Source: Brachyspira hampsonii (lineage in GTDB: Bacteria > Spirochaetota > Brachyspiria > Brachyspirales > Brachyspiraceae). Taken from it: 64,000 nucleotides of DNA. Shown piece after piece: positions 1 to 7,320 of the stretch. Under the pieces are notes generated by a model. That model made no database searches and had not been told where the DNA came from. It saw only the letters and a program-made list of their open reading frames with translations. The position numbers and the translations under genes were made by a program. The stretch is taken from contig NZ_MDCO01000012.1 in assembly GCF_001746205.1 (NCBI RefSeq), forward strand, positions 863,075 through 927,074. The letters are read 5' to 3'. Numbering within the stretch: the stretch's first letter is position 1; each line of letters begins with the position of its first letter.

Positions 1-160
1 AGATAGAATCACAACGATACTTAGTTCTTATACTTATGATCAGTTGAGAACTAATGAGGGCAGAGAGCAATTAAAAGCTGATATTAAGCGGGAAATTAAT
101 AGTATGCTTAGAAATGGTCAAATAGATGGTATATTATTTGATAACTTCTTGTTAAGCTAA
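1..160 (+). CDS. fliL: FliL, flagellar basal body-associated protein (C-terminal fragment)
   Basis: The gene enters from the left edge and is read in the frame starting at base 2; it ends with TAA at 158-160. The visible 52 residues end in a hydrophilic stretch rich in K, R and E followed by GQIDGILFDNFLLS, which fits the periplasmic C-terminal part of FliL, where a short segment before the end describes a 'V..VLFTDFVVQ'-like tail. FliL sits in the inner membrane around the stator and supports torque. The assignment rests mainly on position: fliL precedes fliM in most flagellar operons, and fliM starts 40 bases downstream. No domain can be checked because most of the gene is outside the window. 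Confidence 0.7.
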   Translation, partial: DRITTILSSYTYDQLRTNEGREQLKADIKREINSMLRNGQIDGILFDNFLLS

Positions 161-200
161 TGCTAAATACTACTAAAAATTATAAGAGAAGGATATTCGT

Positions 201-1232
201 ATGACAGAAGTATTGTCACAAAGCGAAATAGATGCGTTGTTAAGTGCTATATCATCTGGTGAAAGTTTAGATAATATTGATACTAAACGTGTAGAAGTAG
301 AACATAGAAAGATAAAGATATACGACTTTAAACGTCCCGATAAGTTTTCAAAAGACCAAATTAGAACGCTTCAGATGATGCATGAAAACTTTGCTCGTGT
401 AACTACAACTTCATTATCAGCACAGTTGAGGACTTTGGTAGGTATTCACGTAGCAAGTGTAGATCAGCTTACTTACGAAGAGTTTATAAGAAGTGTTAGT
501 AATCCTTCTACTTTGGCTATTGTAAGTATGGATCCTTTGAAAGGTAGTTCTATACTAGAGATTGACCCATCTATTACTTTTACTATTATTGATAGATTGT
601 TTGGCGGACCTGGTGAGAGTCCTAAGAATTTGAATAGGGAGCTTACAGATATTGAGTTATCAGTTATGGAAGGTATTATAGTAAGAATACTAGGTAACTT
701 AAGGGAGGCTTGGTCTCAGGTAATAGATTTAAGACCGCGTTTGGGTTCTATAGAAACTAACCCTCAGTTTGCTCAGATGGTTAGCCCTAATGACATGGTT
801 GTACTTATTACTTTAGAAACCAAAGTAGCTGATGTTGAAGGTATGATGAACTTTTGTATACCATATATTACTATTGAGCCTATACTTTCTAAGTTTTCAG
901 CTCAGTATTGGTATGCATCTATTAGAAGAGGAAGCACTAGCGAAAATTTAAAGATAATAAAAGAAAAATTACAAAATATATTTGTTGAAACTTCGGCGGA
1001 ACTTGGATCTATGCAATTACCGCTATCAGACATTCTCAATCTTCAGAAAGGCGATGTTGTTAAATTTACTGATACTAAGATTACAGATCCTGTCATATTC
1101 AAGATAGGAAACAGAAAGAAATTCTTATGCCGTCCTGGTATATCAGGCAGCAGAATGGCTGTACAGCTTACAGGTGTTATGGATGGAGAGGCTGATATAA
1201 CCGAAGACGATTTATTAAAAGAGGAGGATTAA
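201..1232 (+). CDS. fliM: FliM, flagellar motor switch protein
   Basis: FliM is the middle component of the flagellar C-ring, binds phospho-CheY and sets the rotation direction. The 343-residue product has the usual family length. Its N-terminus (VLSQSEIDALLSAI, residues 4-17) is the conserved CheY-binding motif. The CheC-like middle domain runs from about residue 45 to 235 and carries the family's GGPGE stretch (about residue 135). A SpoA domain occupies the last 80 residues and ends with GVMDGEADITEDDLL. The start ATG follows a GAAGGA ribosome site. It lies between fliL and fliY/fliN with a 4-base gap to the next ATG, so all three are probably cotranscribed. Confidence 0.96.
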   Translation: MTEVLSQSEIDALLSAISSGESLDNIDTKRVEVEHRKIKIYDFKRPDKFSKDQIRTLQMMHENFARVTTTSLSAQLRTLVGIHVASVDQLTYEEFIRSVSNPSTLAIVSMDPLKGSSILEIDPSITFTIIDRLFGGPGESPKNLNRELTDIELSVMEGIIVRILGNLREAWSQVIDLRPRLGSIETNPQFAQMVSPNDMVVLITLETKVADVEGMMNFCIPYITIEPILSKFSAQYWYASIRRGSTSENLKIIKEKLQNIFVETSAELGSMQLPLSDILNLQKGDVVKFTDTKITDPVIFKIGNRKKFLCRPGISGSRMAVQLTGVMDGEADITEDDLLKEED

Positions 1233-1236
1233 GGTT

Positions 1237-2313
1237 ATGATGAGTGACGGTGCATTATCTCAAGACGAAATAGAAGCTTTGCTAAAAGGTGCCGATGATG
1301 CTTTTGGAAGCGATGCTCCTAAGGCATCAGGTAATGGCGGCGGTAATGTAGATAAACAACTTTTTAATGAAGCTGCTAAAATGATAGCTGAAAATCAAGC
1401 CTTTTCACTATCATCTATTTCTACTAAGACTGTATCCATTACTAATATTACAACTACAGTTGGCGATGTTAATAACTTACATCAAATGCTTTCTGGTAAA
1501 ATGATAGAAGCTAAGGTTGGTTATACAGGTTCTATCACAGGAAATGTTTATTACTTCATGGGAGAAAATGAGGCTTTAATAGTTGCTTCTCTTATGATGG
1601 GACAAAAAGAAGCTGCTTTAAATGATATGGTAGCTCAGGTATTGAAAGAGGCTTTCTCTCAAATGGTGGGAGTTTCTGACAGTGCTTTATCTTCAAGATT
1701 TGGGGGAAGTTTTACTAACTCTCCTATAGAAACTTCTATATTAGAAGATGCTTTTAGTATTAATATACCGGGTTCTTTAGCTATAGTAAGCGGTTCGCTT
1801 TCTATTGAAGGAGAAGTTGAAAATGCTCCTTATGTATTTGCTTTAGAACTTCCATTGCTTCAAAGCCTTATAGGTTCTGCCTCTAATAATGCTGCTGCTC
1901 CTGCTTCCTCAGGAAATACATCAAATGCCGGAGCTGCTAATAATTCTATGTCAGGACTTGTGGATAATCAAGCCTTTGACTCTTCACCTCAATTAGGTGT
2001 GCAGCATGCTGAGTTTAATTCTCTAATGCCTGCTTCTGATGTACAGGGAACAGGAAATATAGGTCTGCTCATGGATGTAACCATGAATATGACTGTAGAA
2101 CTTGGAAGAGCCACTATGACTATCAGAGATATATTAGGACTTGGAGAAGGTTCTATTATAGAGCTTCAAAAGCTAGCTGGTGAGCCTGTAGATTTGCTTG
2201 TTAATGGTAAATTAATAGCTAAAGGTGAGGTTGTAGTAATAGATGAAAACTTCGGTGTTCGTGTTACTGATATTATTAACCCTATGGACAGACTTACTAA
2301 TAAACCTAGATAA
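1237..2313 (+). CDS. fliN: FliY/FliN-type flagellar motor switch protein (long form)
   Basis: This is a long FliN-family protein of 358 residues, better described as FliY. It begins with a FliM-like CheY-binding peptide (LSQDEIEALLKGADDAF, residues 7-23), continues with a CheC-like domain (about 40-210), a low-complexity Ala/Ser/Asn linker (about 215-250), and ends with a FliN/SpoA domain (about 275-350). FliN/FliY forms the base of the C-ring and binds the export apparatus. Two ATGs (1237 and 1240) are possible behind GAGGAGG. It is followed by an intrinsic terminator at 2342. Part of the SpoA coding sequence is identical to the short paralogue at 2451-2750. Confidence 0.93.
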   Translation: MMSDGALSQDEIEALLKGADDAFGSDAPKASGNGGGNVDKQLFNEAAKMIAENQAFSLSSISTKTVSITNITTTVGDVNNLHQMLSGKMIEAKVGYTGSITGNVYYFMGENEALIVASLMMGQKEAALNDMVAQVLKEAFSQMVGVSDSALSSRFGGSFTNSPIETSILEDAFSINIPGSLAIVSGSLSIEGEVENAPYVFALELPLLQSLIGSASNNAAAPASSGNTSNAGAANNSMSGLVDNQAFDSSPQLGVQHAEFNSLMPASDVQGTGNIGLLMDVTMNMTVELGRATMTIRDILGLGEGSIIELQKLAGEPVDLLVNGKLIAKGEVVVIDENFGVRVTDIINPMDRLTNKPR

Positions 2314-2341
2314 TATAAGTTAAAATAATTACCAATATAAT

Positions 2342-2370
2342 AAAAGCGGGAAGTAACTTCCCGCTTTTTT
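2342..2370 (+). terminator. Intrinsic terminator after the fliL-fliM-fliN operon
   Basis: A GC-rich hairpin, AAGCGGGAA / TTCCCGCTT, is followed by six or more T residues. It lies 29 bases past the fliN stop and separates it from the short fliN copy. Confidence 0.92.
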
Positions 2371-2389
2371 ATTTTTTATAATAATATAA

Positions 2390-2417
2390 TTGCAATTATT
2401 GCATAAAAGTATATAAT
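2390..2417 (+). promoter_or_regulatory. Candidate promoter of the short fliN paralogue
   Basis: TTGCAA (2390-2395) and TATAAT (2412-2417) are separated by 16 bases and lie just after the terminator, 33 bases before the ATG at 2451. This suggests the short copy is transcribed on its own. Confidence 0.5.
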
Positions 2418-2450
2418 ATAGATATATTAGTATAATACAGAAGTAAAATA

Positions 2451-2750
2451 ATGAGTAATGTAGACAATAAAAATTCTAATAGTGTACCTTCTAATAACAT
2501 CGGCTTATTGATGGATGTTACTATAAATGTAACAGTAGAACTTGGAAGGGCTCGTTTGAGTATTAGAGAAATATTAGGATTAGGAGAGGGTTCTATCATA
2601 GAACTTCAAAAGCTAGCCGGTGAGCCTGTAGATTTGCTTGTTAATGGTAAATTAATAGCTAAAGGTGAGGTTGTAGTTATAGATGAATGCTTCGGCGTAA
2701 GAGTTACGGATATTGTTGATTCTTTATATAATATCGAAAAAAATAAATAA
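2451..2750 (+). CDS. Short FliN paralogue, single SpoA domain
   Basis: The 99-residue product is essentially one SpoA/FliN domain (about residues 17-90) without the CheY-binding peptide or CheC-like part of its neighbour. It closely matches residues 275-350 of the upstream FliY protein. Bases 2619-2677 are identical to 2179-2237, while flanking parts of the same domain differ at many third positions, which suggests local gene conversion or constrained recent duplication. A classic short FliN is about this size, so it could supply extra C-ring base subunits or partner the long form, as separate short SpoA proteins do in type III export systems. Its own promoter and a weak ribosome site (AGAAGT) precede it. 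Confidence 0.85.
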   Translation: MSNVDNKNSNSVPSNNIGLLMDVTINVTVELGRARLSIREILGLGEGSIIELQKLAGEPVDLLVNGKLIAKGEVVVIDECFGVRVTDIVDSLYNIEKNK

Positions 2751-2849
2751 TATATATTCTTTATTAATTCTTTGTTTTTTAGTAATAACATATAATTTTT
2801 TATATCTATAATAAAAAATCTTTTTTATTAAAAAATAATGCGGTTTTTC

Positions 2850-2878
2850 TTGACTTTTGCTATATTATTACATATAAT
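2850..2878 (+). promoter_or_regulatory. Near-consensus sigma-70-type promoter
   Basis: TTGACT (2850-2855) and a perfect TATAAT (2873-2878) are exactly 17 bases apart. The start of transcription would be near 2886, leaving a leader of about 28 bases to the small ORF at 2914. Confidence 0.8.
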
Positions 2879-2913
2879 AATATTACTATAAATAAAAATT
2901 TAAGGAGTTTAGA

Positions 2914-3030
2914 ATGTACATTTCATTCACCTGTAATACAGGCCGTTCATATAATCATTCAAATATATGCTTTCAATTTTCTAAATTCTATAAATCTTCA
3001 AAACGCACTCTTTCAAAATCTAAGAAGTAA
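2914..3030 (+). CDS. Small basic protein or leader peptide, 38 residues
   Basis: An ATG at 2914 follows TAAGGAG with a 6-7 base gap and opens 38 codons ending at TAA 3030. The product starts MYISFTCNTGRSYNHSN and ends with a Lys/Ser-rich tail (RTLSKSKK); it has two cysteines (C7, C19) and no membrane segment. It is not recognised. The strong promoter and ribosome site argue that it is really expressed. It lies upstream of the DAP/lysine genes, so a leader peptide is conceivable, but there is no run of Lys codons and no terminator hairpin after it. A short inverted repeat CCTGT-AAT-ACAGG (2930-2942) lies inside the ORF. The region 3031-3093 shows nothing else. Confidence 0.55.
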   Translation: MYISFTCNTGRSYNHSNICFQFSKFYKSSKRTLSKSKK

Positions 3031-3093
3031 TCTTTTTAATAATTCTAAAATTAATAATAATTACAATGTATATAATAATATTTTATATCTATA

Positions 3094-3102
3094 TGGTATA
3101 AT
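3094..3102 (+). promoter_or_regulatory. Extended -10 promoter before the deacetylase gene
   Basis: TGGTATAAT carries the TGn extension directly before a perfect TATAAT and no good -35. It would start transcription near 3109, just before the AGAGGTG ribosome site of the gene at 3128. Confidence 0.5.
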
Positions 3103-3127
3103 TGTTTTTTACAGAGGTGTTTAAACA

Positions 3128-4309
3128 ATGCAGGACAATATAATATCAGAAAATGTTCTTTTATCTATGAAGGATTTTTTAATAGATTTAAGAAGGGATT
3201 TACATGCTCACCCTGAACTTGGATTTCAGGAGTTTAGGACATCAGAGAAAATTTCTTCTATACTTAATTCATTGAATATAAAGTATAAGAATAAGGTTGC
3301 TGAAACGGGTATAATAGCGAATATAGAAGGCGAGGATAAAAATTTTACTATAGCTTTTAGGGCTGATATGGATGCTTTACCTATGGAAGATAAAAAAAAT
3401 TGTTCTTATTCATCACAGAATAAGGGTAAATGTCATTCCTGCGGGCATGATGTTCATATTGCAGTACTTACAGGTGTAGCGAAATATTTTTCTGAGATAA
3501 AGCCTCCTTGCAATATTAGGCTTATATATCAGCCGGCAGAAGAGACTACAGGCGGGGCTTTGCCTATGATAAATGAGCATGCTTTAGATAATGTTAATGT
3601 TATTTACGGGCTTCATGTTCGTCCTGAAATAAATGTCGGACAGATAAGTATTACTTATGGAGCAATGTATGCAAGTTCTAATATGTTTGAAGTTTATATT
3701 CATGGCAAATCAGCACATGGAGCTAAATCATATAATGGTATCGATGCTATAGTAATTGCAGCACATATTATAACTCAGCTTCATACTTTTACTTCAGTAT
3801 TTACAGATGGAAGTATGAGGCTTCATATAGGTACTATAAACGGAGGAAGTGTGAGTAATGTAGTGGCTGATAATGTTAAGATGGAAGGTATTATTAGAAT
3901 GTTATGCGATGATGAGACAAGAAATAAAAGACTAAACATGATAGAAAATATTATAAAAAATACTGCAAAAAGTTTTAATGCTGATGCAGAGTTTGTCAAT
4001 ATTCCATCTTATCCTGCTTTAATTAATCATGATGATGCTGTTAATATAGTGAAAACTTCTGCGGAATCTTTTTTAACTGAAGAGAATTGTCTTCTTGAAA
4101 AGTCTAATATGACAACTGAAGATTTTAGTTATTATCTTCAAAGGGTAAAAGGAGCTTTCTTTAGTTTGGGAGTATCCAATGAAAAAATAAATGTTCCTAT
4201 TCATAATAGCTTGTTTGATATAGATGAAGATGCAATTAATATAGGAGTAAAAATTCAGCTGCTTAATGTTTATAATACATATAAAAATAAAGATAAATTT
4301 ATAAAGTAA
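3128..4309 (+). CDS. M20 family amidohydrolase, probable N-acetyldiaminopimelate deacetylase
   Basis: The 393-residue protein belongs to the M20D amidohydrolases (hippurate hydrolase / N-acyl-amino-acid deacylase type). Visible signatures are RRDLHAHPELGFQE (about 22-35), RADMDALP (about 76-83), SCGHDVH (about 101-107, metal ligands Cys and His), and QPAEETTGGA (about 135-144, catalytic Glu pair). The dimerisation domain covers about residues 180-290. Because it stands immediately before dapA, dapB and a DapH acetyltransferase, the likely substrate is N-acetyl-LL-2,6-diaminopimelate, giving LL-DAP and acetate. Related enzymes act on other N-acyl amino acids or auxin conjugates, so the exact substrate is inferred from context. 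Confidence 0.85.
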   Translation: MQDNIISENVLLSMKDFLIDLRRDLHAHPELGFQEFRTSEKISSILNSLNIKYKNKVAETGIIANIEGEDKNFTIAFRADMDALPMEDKKNCSYSSQNKGKCHSCGHDVHIAVLTGVAKYFSEIKPPCNIRLIYQPAEETTGGALPMINEHALDNVNVIYGLHVRPEINVGQISITYGAMYASSNMFEVYIHGKSAHGAKSYNGIDAIVIAAHIITQLHTFTSVFTDGSMRLHIGTINGGSVSNVVADNVKMEGIIRMLCDDETRNKRLNMIENIIKNTAKSFNADAEFVNIPSYPALINHDDAVNIVKTSAESFLTEENCLLEKSNMTTEDFSYYLQRVKGAFFSLGVSNEKINVPIHNSLFDIDEDAINIGVKIQLLNVYNTYKNKDKFIK

Positions 4310-4375
4310 CACTATTATTTTATTTTTTACTATAGAAAAAAAAAGAAATACAATATATAATTAAAGGAGATTAAT

Positions 4376-5257
4376 ATGTCATTATTTGAAGGAGCAGGTG
4401 TAGCTTTAATAACACCATTTACGGAAGATAATCAAGTTAATTATGAGAAATTAGAAGAGTTAATTGAATTTCAAATAGCAAATAAAACAGATGCTATAAT
4501 TGCCGCAGGTACTACAGCAGAAAGTTCAACTCTTACACCTGAAGAAAGAATGCAGGTTATTAAATTTTGTATAGAGCGTACAAAAAAAAGAACTATAGTT
4601 ATAGCTGGTACAGGAACTAATAATACAGCATCTGCAGTAGAGTTCAGTAAAAAGTCTTATGAGTATGGTGCTGATATGGTAATGGCGGTTACTCCGTATT
4701 ATAATAAGGGAAATGAAAGCGGGATTATTGATTATTATACAAAAATAGCGAATAGTGTTAAATGTCCTGTGATTATATATAATGTTCCTTCAAGAACAGG
4801 GGTGAAATTATCTCTTAATGTAATAAAAACATTATCCGAGGTTTCTAATATTCAGGGAATTAAGGAGGCTAGCGGAGATATTAGTTATGTGGCAGATATT
4901 GCTAATATTGCCCCAAATTTGGATTTGTATTCTGGAAATGATGATATGGTAACTCCGATGATGGCTTTAGGTGCTAAAGGGGTTATATCTGTTACAAGTA
5001 ATATTATTCCTAGAGAAAATCATGATATGGTTATGAATTTTCTTAATGGGAATGTAAATGAAGCTATTAAAACTCAGATTAAATATATAGATTTCGTGAG
5101 GGCTATGTTTATAGAGACTAATCCTGCTCCGATAAAAGAGGCTATGAATATTATGGGTTTTGGTGTAGGAGAATGCCGTTCTCCATTAGGTCCTTTAAGT
5201 GATAAAAATAGAGAGCATGTAAAGAACATTATAAATAAATACGGCTTAAAAAAATAA
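4376..5257 (+). CDS. dapA: DapA, 4-hydroxy-tetrahydrodipicolinate synthase
   Basis: DapA condenses pyruvate with aspartate semialdehyde, the first committed step of the DAP/lysine branch. The 293-residue TIM-barrel protein has family length. It shows AAGTTAESSTL (about 41-51, the Thr pair of the proton relay), YNVPSRTG (about 133-140, with the catalytic Tyr and the substrate-binding Arg) and IKEASGD (about 160-166, with the Schiff-base Lys). ATG follows AAAGGAG at a good distance. It lies between the M20 deacetylase and dapB, 30 bases from the latter, in one transcription direction. Confidence 0.97.
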   Translation: MSLFEGAGVALITPFTEDNQVNYEKLEELIEFQIANKTDAIIAAGTTAESSTLTPEERMQVIKFCIERTKKRTIVIAGTGTNNTASAVEFSKKSYEYGADMVMAVTPYYNKGNESGIIDYYTKIANSVKCPVIIYNVPSRTGVKLSLNVIKTLSEVSNIQGIKEASGDISYVADIANIAPNLDLYSGNDDMVTPMMALGAKGVISVTSNIIPRENHDMVMNFLNGNVNEAIKTQIKYIDFVRAMFIETNPAPIKEAMNIMGFGVGECRSPLGPLSDKNREHVKNIINKYGLKK

Positions 5258-5287
5258 TTTTTTATAAAAACTAAAAAGGAGAAAAAT

Positions 5288-5983
5288 ATGAAAGTATTAA
5301 TACATGGAACAGGAGTTATGAGCTCAATTTTAAAAGAAGTTATAGAAGAAGAGGGCGAATTAGAAATATCAGGTTTTGCTGATGATTTTACAAATGAAAA
5401 AGGAGATATGATTATAGATTTTTCTCATTTTTCAAGACTTCCTGCTATGATAGATTACAGCTTGGCAAATAATATACCTATGGTTATATGTACTACAGGT
5501 TATGATGAAAATATGCTTGCAAAAATCGTAGAAGCATCTATGCAGGTGCCTATAGTATTATCATCTAATACTTGTATAGGAATAAATCTTATGAATGAAG
5601 TTGTAGCAAAGATGGCTCCTCAGCTTAAGAATTTTGATATTGAAATTATTGAAGCTCATCATAATAGAAAAGTTGACTCGCCAAGCGGAACAGCTAAAAG
5701 TTTATTTAATATTATTAATGCTGCTTTGGATAATGAAATGTTCTTGGTTAGCGGAAGAAATGGTCTTCATGTAAGAGATAAAAAAGAAATAGGTATGCAT
5801 TCTATAAGAGGCGGTTCTGTTGTAGGAGAACATAGTGTTATTTTTTATGGAGATGATGAGATTATAGAAATAAAGCACTCTTCTACTTCCAGAAGAATTT
5901 TTGCTAATGGTGCTATTAAAGCTGCTAAATTCCTTATTGATAAGAAACCTGGACTTTATAGAATGAAAGAGGTTTTATCATAA
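5288..5983 (+). CDS. dapB: DapB, 4-hydroxy-tetrahydrodipicolinate reductase (short form)
   Basis: DapB reduces the DapA product to tetrahydrodipicolinate with NAD(P)H. The N-terminal Rossmann segment MKVLIHGTGVMS holds the nucleotide-binding loop. The family signature EAHHNRKVDSPSGTA (about residues 120-134) with the catalytic His pair and Lys is intact, as is the substrate-binding part before the end (SSTSRRIFANGAIKAAKFL). At 231 residues it is shorter than the usual 250-270, mainly through a small Rossmann half; similar compact forms exist elsewhere. The ATG follows AAAAAGGAG. It lies 30 bases after dapA and 37 bases before the acetyltransferase gene. Confidence 0.95.
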   Translation: MKVLIHGTGVMSSILKEVIEEEGELEISGFADDFTNEKGDMIIDFSHFSRLPAMIDYSLANNIPMVICTTGYDENMLAKIVEASMQVPIVLSSNTCIGINLMNEVVAKMAPQLKNFDIEIIEAHHNRKVDSPSGTAKSLFNIINAALDNEMFLVSGRNGLHVRDKKEIGMHSIRGGSVVGEHSVIFYGDDEIIEIKHSSTSRRIFANGAIKAAKFLIDKKPGLYRMKEVLS

Positions 5984-6020
5984 TAAATTGATAATGCTTT
6001 TAGAAATTATATAGGAGAAT

Positions 6021-6731
6021 ATGGAAATGGATATGTTAGAAAAGTCAGAAGATATTATTGCGTATATTAAAAATTCTAAAAAGAAAACGCCTGTTAAAAT
6101 ATACATAAAAGGAAATTTACCTAAAATAAAAACAAATGCTAAAGTATTTTCTTCAGGAGAATTTCATTTTGCAGTAGGAGATTATGAAGATATAAAAGCT
6201 ATATTAGAAGAATATAAAGACTCTATAGAAGATTACTATTTGGAAAATGATAGGAGAAACTCAGGCGTACCTACTTTAGATTATTTTAATGTTAATGCTA
6301 GAATTGAACCGGGTGCTATAATAAGAGATAAAGTTACGATTGGTAATAATGCTGTTATTATGATGGGGGCTATTATCAATATTGGTGCTGAAGTAGGAGA
6401 GGGTACTATGATAGATATGGGGGCTGTTTTGGGCGGAAGAGCTATTGTAGGAAAAAACTGCCATATTGGAGCTGGTACTGTACTTGCTGGAGTAATTGAG
6501 CCTCCTTCTGCTAAGCCTGTTATTGTAGAAGATAATGTTGTTATTGGGGCTAATGCTGTTATTATTGAGGGAGTTCATATTGGAAAGAATGCTGTTATAG
6601 GGGCTGGGGCAGTTGTTATAGAAGATGTTGAAGAAAATCAGGTAGTTGCTGGAAACCCTGCTAAAGTTGTAAAAACTAAAGATGAAAAAACTTCAGATAA
6701 AACTAAATTGGTAGATGATTTAAGAAAATAA
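6021..6731 (+). CDS. dapH: DapH, tetrahydrodipicolinate N-acetyltransferase
   Basis: The 236-residue protein has the DapH layout: an N-terminal alpha/beta part (about 1-90) and a left-handed beta helix of hexapeptide repeats (about 95-210; for example [20 protein letters not shown]). It would transfer acetyl from acetyl-CoA to tetrahydrodipicolinate, giving N-acetyl-2-amino-6-oxopimelate. The conserved run [13 protein letters not shown] near residue 95 and the C-terminal GNPAKVVK tail are typical. Length and N-terminal part set it apart from succinyl-type DapD. It completes, with the deacetylase at 3128 and the aminotransferase at 7321, the acetylase route. A strong terminator follows. Confidence 0.93.
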   Translation: MEMDMLEKSEDIIAYIKNSKKKTPVKIYIKGNLPKIKTNAKVFSSGEFHFAVGDYEDIKAILEEYKDSIEDYYLENDRRNSGVPTLDYFNVNARIEPGAIIRDKVTIGNNAVIMMGAIINIGAEVGEGTMIDMGAVLGGRAIVGKNCHIGAGTVLAGVIEPPSAKPVIVEDNVVIGANAVIIEGVHIGKNAVIGAGAVVIEDVEENQVVAGNPAKVVKTKDEKTSDKTKLVDDLRK

Positions 6732-6753
6732 TTTTTTTAATTAAAAATGATTT

Positions 6754-6804
6754 AAAAGCCTTTGCATAAAAATAATTATTTTATACAGAGGCTTTTATTT
6801 TTTT
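6754..6804 (+). terminator. Intrinsic terminator after dapH
   Basis: AAAAGCCT pairs with AGGCTTTT, extended inward by TTG/CAG and ATAAAA/TTTTAT, with a T-rich tail. It ends the dap transcript and may also serve the converging small gene. Confidence 0.88.
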
Positions 6805-6825
6805 ATCAAATTTATTAACTTTTAC

Positions 6826-7011
6826 TTAAAAACTTTGTCTTTTATATTGTTCGGCTTTTTGTACATTTTCTCTGTAACCCTGATAGTATTTTTGAGAAAG
6901 TTTCAAATTTTTTTCTGCTTCTTTTTTATCACCTAATTCTTCTGATTTTTTATATAAAGCATAATATCTATCACCCTCTTTTTTAGCCCTATCAGCTCTA
7001 TGTCTAAACAT
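6826..7011 (-). CDS. Small highly charged helical protein, 61 residues
   Basis: The product (MFRHRADRAKKEGDRY...) is rich in Lys, Glu, Arg and Tyr and predicted to be one or two amphipathic helices, reminiscent of a single TPR-like repeat; it is unlike the Asn/Ile/Phe-rich translations of antisense shadows here. Function unknown. The annotated ATG at 7011 has only a weak AAAGA ribosome site. A strong AAGGAGAG lies at 7047-7054 and is correctly spaced to an ATT codon (7039-7041) in the same frame; that frame runs nine codons and hits TAA directly abutting the ATG. The original start may therefore have been upstream and the gene disrupted, or the ATG is real and the leader short. Confidence 0.6.
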   Translation of the reverse strand: MFRHRADRAKKEGDRYYALYKKSEELGDKKEAEKNLKLSQKYYQGYRENVQKAEQYKRQSF

Positions 7012-7209
7012 TTATTCTTTATCTTTATAAAATCCTATAATTAAAACTCTCCTTTTTTAATATTATAACAATGATTTTATTTTTAATGAATATTATTACT
7101 GCATTTTTTATTCATATATAATATTTCTAAGTAAATAAAGTCCTTAATTATAAAAAATAATAAAATTAATATACTTAATGACTTATTTTAAATTTTTTTA
7201 TAATAAAAA

Positions 7210-7237
7210 TTGACAAATTAAATATTTTTGGTAAAAT
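7210..7237 (+). promoter_or_regulatory. Promoter of the aminotransferase gene
   Basis: Perfect TTGACA (7210-7215) and TAAAAT (7232-7237) with a 16-base spacer. The start of transcription near 7244 rules out reading frames that begin upstream of it. The remaining stretch 7012-7209 is AT-rich and shows no further feature. Confidence 0.75.
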
Positions 7238-7320
7238 ATTTAATATTATTATATATAATATTATTGTATATAATATTGTGTCTAAATATTTTAATTAAAA
7301 AACACTTATGGAGAATCATC

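Noticed and set aside
2930-2942. CCTGT-AAT-ACAGG hairpin as a terminator or attenuator
   Set aside because: Only five base pairs and no T tract; it lies inside the small ORF.
6276-6578. 100-codon minus-strand ORF opposite dapH
   Set aside because: Asn/Ser-rich shadow of hexapeptide repeats.
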